Of a stretch of DNA of 9,705 nucleotides, positions 5,588-9,705 are shown piece after piece (the first letter of the stretch is position 1; each line of letters starts with the position of its first letter). Below the pieces are notes generated by a model, which did not search any database, had not been told where the DNA came from, and was given only the letters and a program-made list of their open reading frames with translations. The position numbers and the translations under genes were made by a program. Source of the DNA: Oscillospiraceae bacterium (GTDB lineage: Bacteria > Bacillota > Clostridia > Oscillospirales > Ruminococcaceae); the NCBI GenBank assembly GCA_019423445.1, contig JAHZBJ010000022.1:1-9705 (forward strand), given 5' to 3'.

Positions 5588-7199
5588 TTAGTCAGCCAGA
5601 ACCTTGATGTTGGGCCAATCGAAGATGCCCACAGGAGTCATATTGAAGTCCTCAACAGAGAGGATAACGGTCTCATTCCGGCTGTTGAGGTAGCAGCCCA
5701 CAGGATCCTCCAGATAAAGGATCTCAGCGGCGCGCTGATAGGCCTGCTCTCTCCACTCCTGATCGGTGGTGGAAGCAGCGCCGTTGAGCAGCTCATCCAC
5801 CTCGGCGTTGGAGTAGAAGCCATAGTTGTTGTCGTTGACGCCAGCTTCAGAGGTGGCGAAACGGCGCTTCAGGCCCTCGTCGCCATCCAGGGTGATGTAA
5901 CCGGCACCCATGAGGAACATGCCCCAGCCGTAAGTCTCGTTGAACTCATCGGCGGTCAGACCGCTCCAAGCATTGTTGAAGGTAGCCTTGTCGATAACAT
6001 CCAGGGTGACATTGATGCCCACCTCAGCCAGCTGAGCCTTGACAATCTCACCAGCCTGGACGCCCTTGTTGTAAACGTCGGTGCACATAACGGTCATATC
6101 GAAACCGTCGGGATAGCCAGCCTCAGCCAGCAGCTGCTTGGCCTTCTCCTGATCCTGCTGAATCACACCCAGGTTGATGTAACCGAAGGCGGCGGGAGGA
6201 GCAACGCTGTCACGGGGCTTCTCGCCCATGGCGCCCCAAAGGGTCTCAACCAGGCTCTCACGGTCCAGAGCATAGCTGATGGCCTGACGGACTTTGGTGT
6301 CCTTCACAATGGGATCAGCGCAGTTAAACTGGAACAGGTGGCAGCCAGGGCCAGGGATGGAGAAGACGTTGAGGGTCTCATCTTCCTGGAAGCGGAGCAC
6401 ATCCTCAGCGGAGATGTTCTGAGCAGCGTCCACCTGATGGCGCTCAATAGCGATAGCGCGGGAGGCAGCCTCAGGAACGACCTGGATCACAACGTTCTCA
6501 GTGGCAGCGGGGCCGTTGAAGTAATCGTCAAAGCGGACCAGGTGCATATCCTCGTCCTTGTTCCACTCAACCAGCTTGTATGGGGCCGGTGCCGTCTACG
6601 CTCTCGACGCTCTTGCCCAGCTCCTTGCCATACTGCTCAATGTAATCCTTGTTCAGCAGGGTGTTGGCGCGAAGGGTCAGAGAAGCCTCCATGGGGCCGG
6701 CAGGCTCCAGGGTGATGAGCTGGATGGTGTAGTCATCCACGATCTCGCAACGGTCGATGAAGCCCATGGTCTGGGTGTACCGGACGGGATCTTCATCGTT
6801 GAGGAGGCGGTCGTAGGTAGCTTTGACGTCCTCGGCGGTGAGCTCCTTGCCGCTGTGGAACTTAACACCTTTCTTCAGGTGGAAGGTCCACACCAGGCCG
6901 GTCTCGTCAACTTCCCAGCTCTCGGCAACGTCGCCCACAATATTGCCCTCCAGGTCCCGCTTCAGCAGCTGGGAATACACCATGGGCAGCACCAGGTCGT
7001 TGGTGACGTTCATCTGGCCATCCATGATCTCCTGGTCACTGGCGGTAGCAAAGGTAAAGGTGTCCTTGTACTGGACCTCCCCGGTACCGGAAGCGGCAGA
7101 ATCGCCGGAAGCGGTGCTGGAGGAGCTGGTGGTGCCGCCGCAAGCGGTCATGGAAATGACCATCATAGCGGCCAGCAGGGTGGCTAATACTCTTTTCAT
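5588..7199 (-). pseudogene. Family 5 (peptide-type) ABC solute-binding lipoprotein, frameshifted
   Basis: This is an extracellular substrate-binding lipoprotein of the DppA/OppA/NikA family (SBP_bac_5), which delivers oligopeptides or similar ligands to an ABC importer. Translation should start at ATG 7199 behind GGAGG (7205-7209); an in-frame ATG at 7211 lacks a good site. The signal peptide ends in SMTAC with lipidated Cys20, followed by a Ser/Thr/Gly-rich linker. The first frame runs to a stop at 6567 and ends GTGPIQAG. The second frame resumes as GTGPYKLVEWN and continues to 5588 through family hallmarks such as VRQAISYALDR and AKQLLAEAGYPDGF. One extra base (T on the plus strand at about 6581) explains the break; without it the product would be 536 residues, a normal length. 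The rest of the gene shows no decay, which suggests a recent mutation or a sequence error. A strong terminator follows. No permease or ATPase gene is in the window. Confidence 0.92.
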
Positions 7200-7259
7200 A
7201 GTTACCTCCATCTTCTTTTTTGTCGCTGATTCTTTGCATCTAAATTCACAGTATTCTCA

Positions 7260-7330
7260 CATAATTATACTTTTTTCTTCTGTTTTCTGCGGCAATCCGC
7301 TTCATTCAGAAAATCTCTAGTATAATTATG
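7260..7330. repeat. Nested inverted repeat upstream of the binding-protein gene
   Basis: The outer arms are a perfect 12-bp inverted repeat: CATAATTATACT at 7260-7271 and AGTATAATTATG at 7319-7330. Between them lies a second inverted repeat, TTTTCTG (7283-7289) with CAGAAAA (7307-7313), and within that a 4-bp stem GCGG/CCGC (7289-7300). Each outer arm includes a TATAAT-like sequence facing outward. It lies in the predicted leader of the binding-protein gene. It could be an operator, an RNA fold in the leader or a small palindromic element; the sequence alone does not decide. Confidence 0.6.
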
Positions 7331-7354
7331 CCATCCCACTGTAAACTTTGTTCT

Positions 7355-7383
7355 ATTATACCGCGCCCTCAGATTGTATGCAA
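7355..7383 (-). promoter_or_regulatory. Putative promoter of the binding-protein gene
   Basis: On the minus strand, TTGCAT (7378-7383), a 17-base spacer and a perfect TATAAT (7355-7360) predict a start near 7348, so the leader is about 149 bases and includes the nested palindrome. Another TATAAT at 7264-7269 lacks a well-spaced -35 hexamer and is less likely. Confidence 0.6.
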
Positions 7384-7563
7384 GAGTGTATTCAATGAAC
7401 TTTTACAAAAAATTTGCACTTTATACTTTATCACCCAAACGCGGCAACGTGTTAACTCGCTTTTTGGTAAAATCTTTAAACTTGAAATGTATTCCACAGC
7501 TTTTGATAAGCCGTGCACACATTTCCTTCACCAGCTTGCGGGTTCTCCTGTAGATTAAGCGGT

Positions 7564-8772
7564 TTATCTGGCGTCATCCACCACATCATCCAGGCGGACC
7601 AGGCGCCCTCCCAGGTAAACCGCCCCTACATGGGCCAGGCTTTCAATCCGCTCCAGGGGGTTTTCATCCAGCACCAAAAAGTCTGCCGCCTTGCCGGGAG
7701 CGATGGAACCCGTCCAGTCATCCACCCCCATCATCCGGGCTGCCTGGCAGGTGGCGGCGCGGATGGCCCCCATGGGGCTGCATCCATATTCCACCATCAT
7801 CACCAGCTCCATATAACTGCCCCAATGGGGATTGTACGGAGTGCCTGCATCCGTCCCCGCAGCGATTTTCACCCCAGCCTTCAGGGCCATCTGATAGCTT
7901 TTGACATGGGTCTCGTGGGCTCGCTTGCACTTCTCCATAGCGTAGGCAGGAATGTTCTTGTCCCCGTCGTGCTGGAAGAGCCAGTGGTCCACCGAGATCG
8001 TGGGCACCAGCCAGACATCGTGCTTCAGGAGCATTTCAATGCACTCCTCGTCCATAAAGGAGCCGTGTTCTACCGAGTCGATCCCTGCCCGGATGGCGCT
8101 TTTAATGGCAGGGGCACCATGGGCGTGGGTGGCAGTTTTCTTTCCCGCCTTGTGAGCTTCCTCAATGGCAGCCCGCATCTCTTCCTCGGTAAGCTGCGCC
8201 GAAGCTGCTTCCATGCCTGGGGACATCATACCGCCGCTGGCCATGATTTTAATCAGGTCTGCACCGTATTTGATCTGCTCCCGGGCAGCTCTGCGGCAGT
8301 CATCCGGGCCGTCACACTCCATACCGGTATTGCTTCCATGCCCTCCGGTCATGCAAAGGCATTGGCGGCTGATGTAATAGTGAGGCCCCAGAACGATCCC
8401 TTCGTTGATGGCATCCCGAAGGCCTACCTCCGCCTGTTTGCGCCCGTTCATATCCCGGACAAAGGTGACGCCGGAGCGCAGGTGCTGCTGAAGGTGGTTC
8501 AGGCCCCGGAGGGCAAATTTGGCAGGCTCCTCCCAGTTGAGCGAAACCGGATTGGCAATTGGGGTGGCCAGGGCGTGAACATGGCAGTTGAACATTCCCG
8601 GCATCACTATCTTACCCGAAAGGTCAATGCCGTCTCTCTTCTGCTCCGGCACCAGAGCGGCTGCTTCCCCCACCCAGGTAATCTTCCCGTTTTCCACCGT
8701 CATGGCGCTGCCAGGGAGCAGCCGCTCCCCTTCCACATCGATGAGGTCAAAATTGAAGTAAGTTTCCGCCAT
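7564..8772 (-). CDS. Metal-dependent amidohydrolase (Xaa-Pro dipeptidase / imidazolonepropionase-like)
   Basis: This is a 402-residue cytosolic amidohydrolase with the TIM-barrel metal site: His64 and His66 in CHVHA, the probable carboxylated Lys175 in DLIKIMASGG, His216 or His218 in THAHG, His236 in EHGSF and Asp308 in GTDAGTP. The N-terminal and C-terminal segments (GKITWVG; GKAADFLVLDENPL) form the small beta-sandwich domain of the superfamily. The MASGG signature and spacing match the bacterial group studied as Xaa-Pro, Xaa-Arg or Xaa-Lys dipeptidases (Sgx9260/Cc2672 type). Substrate assignment is inference. It starts three bases after the stop of the M19 gene, with a G-run as its ribosome site, which points to translational coupling. 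No signal peptide is seen, so it would act on imported peptides or amides. Confidence 0.9.
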   Translation of the reverse strand: MAETYFNFDLIDVEGERLLPGSAMTVENGKITWVGEAAALVPEQKRDGIDLSGKIVMPGMFNCHVHALATPIANPVSLNWEEPAKFALRGLNHLQQHLRSGVTFVRDMNGRKQAEVGLRDAINEGIVLGPHYYISRQCLCMTGGHGSNTGMECDGPDDCRRAAREQIKYGADLIKIMASGGMMSPGMEAASAQLTEEEMRAAIEEAHKAGKKTATHAHGAPAIKSAIRAGIDSVEHGSFMDEECIEMLLKHDVWLVPTISVDHWLFQHDGDKNIPAYAMEKCKRAHETHVKSYQMALKAGVKIAAGTDAGTPYNPHWGSYMELVMMVEYGCSPMGAIRAATCQAARMMGVDDWTGSIAPGKAADFLVLDENPLERIESLAHVGAVYLGGRLVRLDDVVDDAR

Positions 8773-8775
8773 GGC

Positions 8776-9705
8776 TTATTCCCCCCAGACTTCCCGGAAT
8801 ACCCGGAGGAAGTTGCCGCCCAACATCTTGCGAATGTCCTCGTCGGAGAAGCCCAGGGCTACCAGTCCCCGGGTGACATTAATGTACTGGTCCACCCGCT
8901 TCAGGTCGGCGTTAAACACCGTCTCAAAGAACCAGGGGCTGTCGTAGAACAGCTTGGTGTGGGTCTCCCAGTAAAACTTGGTGTAGTATTCGAACATGTC
9001 GGTACCAATACCGATATGATCGGTGCCCACCAGCTTGGCCATGTACTCAAAGTGGTCCATATAGTCCTCCAGGGTGGGCTGGACCCCCAGCTCGTGGTGG
9101 CAAAGGAATGCATGAGAACTCAGCCCCACAACTCCCCCCTTGGCGGCCACCGCTTTGATCATCTCATCAGTGAGATTTCGGGAGGTGGTGGGGGTAACGG
9201 TCTTGGCATTGGAGTGGCTGAAGATACAGGGCTTGCTGCTCAGCTCAATGGCCTCCAAGGAGGTACGCTCCCCTACATGGGAGAGGTCCACCACGATTCC
9301 CAGACGGTTCATTTCCTTCACCGCCTGGATGCCATAGAAGGTAAGGCCGCCATTTTTGGGATCCATGCAGCCGGAACCCAGAGTGCAGGGCTCATTGTAA
9401 GCCAACTGGCAGATCCGCAGTCCCAAATTCCGCAGGATGGTCCAGCGATAAAACTCCTTACCCACCATCTCAGATCCCTGGCATCCGAAAATGACGCCGA
9501 TCTTCTTCTCTTTATGGCAGCGCTCCAAGTCTGCCACCGTTTTAATCTGCATCACCCGGTCGGGGAAATAATCAAACATATTGAAATAGGCAAAGAAGGT
9601 CTTGAGGGTAGCCTCAAAGCTATCGTTGGCGGCGGTCATAGTGATATTCATGGCCCGGACGCCGGACTCCTCCAGCCGCTGCAGGTAACTTTTTCCGTCC
9701 CGCTC
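8776..9705 (-). CDS. Peptidase M19 family dipeptidase (5' end beyond window)
   Basis: The open frame runs to the right edge without a stop. The ATG at 9651 is probably internal, because in-frame codons upstream read YLQRLEESGVRAMNI, like the family's early barrel strand. About the first few dozen residues, with the usual HxD zinc ligands, are missing. Numbering from Met 9651, the zinc ligands His125 (DLSHVGERT) and His146 (FSHSNA), the RN pair at 158-159 and Asp218 (GIGTDM) are present. M19 enzymes hydrolyse dipeptides, including ones with D-residues, using two zinc ions. The sequence belongs to the bacterial group with QLxYN and GxGC motifs rather than the renal dipeptidase type, and has Gln58 where the renal enzyme has the metal-bridging Glu. 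It is the first gene seen of a pair with the amidohydrolase, so both probably act on related substrates. True activity is unproven. Confidence 0.92.
   Translation of the reverse strand, partial: ERDGKSYLQRLEESGVRAMNITMTAANDSFEATLKTFFAYFNMFDYFPDRVMQIKTVADLERCHKEKKIGVIFGCQGSEMVGKEFYRWTILRNLGLRICQLAYNEPCTLGSGCMDPKNGGLTFYGIQAVKEMNRLGIVVDLSHVGERTSLEAIELSSKPCIFSHSNAKTVTPTTSRNLTDEMIKAVAAKGGVVGLSSHAFLCHHELGVQPTLEDYMDHFEYMAKLVGTDHIGIGTDMFEYYTKFYWETHTKLFYDSPWFFETVFNADLKRVDQYINVTRGLVALGFSDEDIRKMLGGNFLRVFREVWGE

Larger units (their letters stand above)
7200..7563. other. 364-base AT-rich intergenic region between the amidohydrolase and binding-protein genes
   Basis: It holds a candidate promoter for the binding-protein gene and a nested palindrome, both listed separately. 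The rest (about 7384-7563) is AT-rich. It shows no convincing gene, tRNA or terminator, so where transcription of the amidohydrolase gene ends is unclear. Confidence 0.6.

Noticed and set aside
5546..6715. Long plus-strand open frame of 389 codons opposite the solute-binding protein gene
   Set aside because: It is an antisense shadow that overlaps the terminator stem at its start and shows no family resemblance; the minus strand carries unmistakable SBP family 5 sequence.
7491..7500. TATTCCACA as a possible DnaA box
   Set aside because: Two mismatches to TTATCCACA and no cluster of further boxes, so no support for a replication origin.
7421..7531. Short minus-strand frame (GTG 7531, about 36 basic residues) in the intergenic region after the amidohydrolase
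   Set aside because: Poorly spaced ribosome site, no conserved feature and AT-rich composition; could be chance. I would revisit it only if relatives conserve the frame.
7328..7558. Plus-strand frame of 76 codons in the same intergenic region
   Set aside because: No ribosome binding site and no recognisable features; it overlaps the predicted promoter of the binding-protein gene.

Overview
The window reads as part of a chromosome from a GC-rich Gram-positive anaerobe of the class Clostridia, most likely a gut Oscillospiraceae (Flavonifractor, Intestinimonas or Lawsonibacter type). This is an inference from protein flavour, strong AGGAGG-type ribosome binding sites, TTGACA/TATAAT promoters, a perfect CIRCE operator before clpB and a transcription-terminating yybP-ykoY riboswitch. 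No rRNA, tRNA, CRISPR array, insertion sequence or phage gene is visible. All genes except mntP lie on the minus strand.

Left part (1-2465): the 5' portion of the disaggregase gene clpB (minus, running off the left edge) has a CIRCE/HrcA-controlled promoter but carries an in-frame amber codon at 198-200. Next comes a small two-helix membrane protein gene (minus) with its own promoter and terminator. Divergent from it is mntP (plus), a manganese exporter, behind a strong promoter, a yybP-ykoY (Mn2+) aptamer and an intrinsic terminator whose 5' arm overlaps the 3' arm of aptamer helix P1. This is a textbook metal-induced ON switch. A bidirectional terminator separates mntP from the convergent genes.

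Middle (2486-5560): three minus-strand genes in the order aldehyde dehydrogenase, cytidine deaminase, HAD-IIA (NagD-like) phosphatase. The first has a good promoter. The phosphatase has a possible promoter of its own, followed by a leader that can fold extensively and that I cannot assign to a known RNA class.

Right part (5588-9705): a peptide-type family 5 solute-binding lipoprotein gene, broken by one extra base near 6581, preceded by a 364-base AT-rich intergenic region with a nested palindrome. Upstream are two tightly coupled hydrolase genes, an M19 'membrane dipeptidase' (5' end beyond the window) and a metal-dependent amidohydrolase of the Xaa-Pro/imidazolonepropionase-like group. Peptide capture and dipeptide cleavage would make a sensible pathway, although no permease or ATPase gene is in view.

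Most of the window is ordinary housekeeping and transport. I see no clear undescribed system. The points most worth checking are the two coding disruptions (real mutations or sequence errors), the unassigned structured leader before the phosphatase, the palindrome before the binding protein, and the unusual metal-site sequence of the M19 protein.
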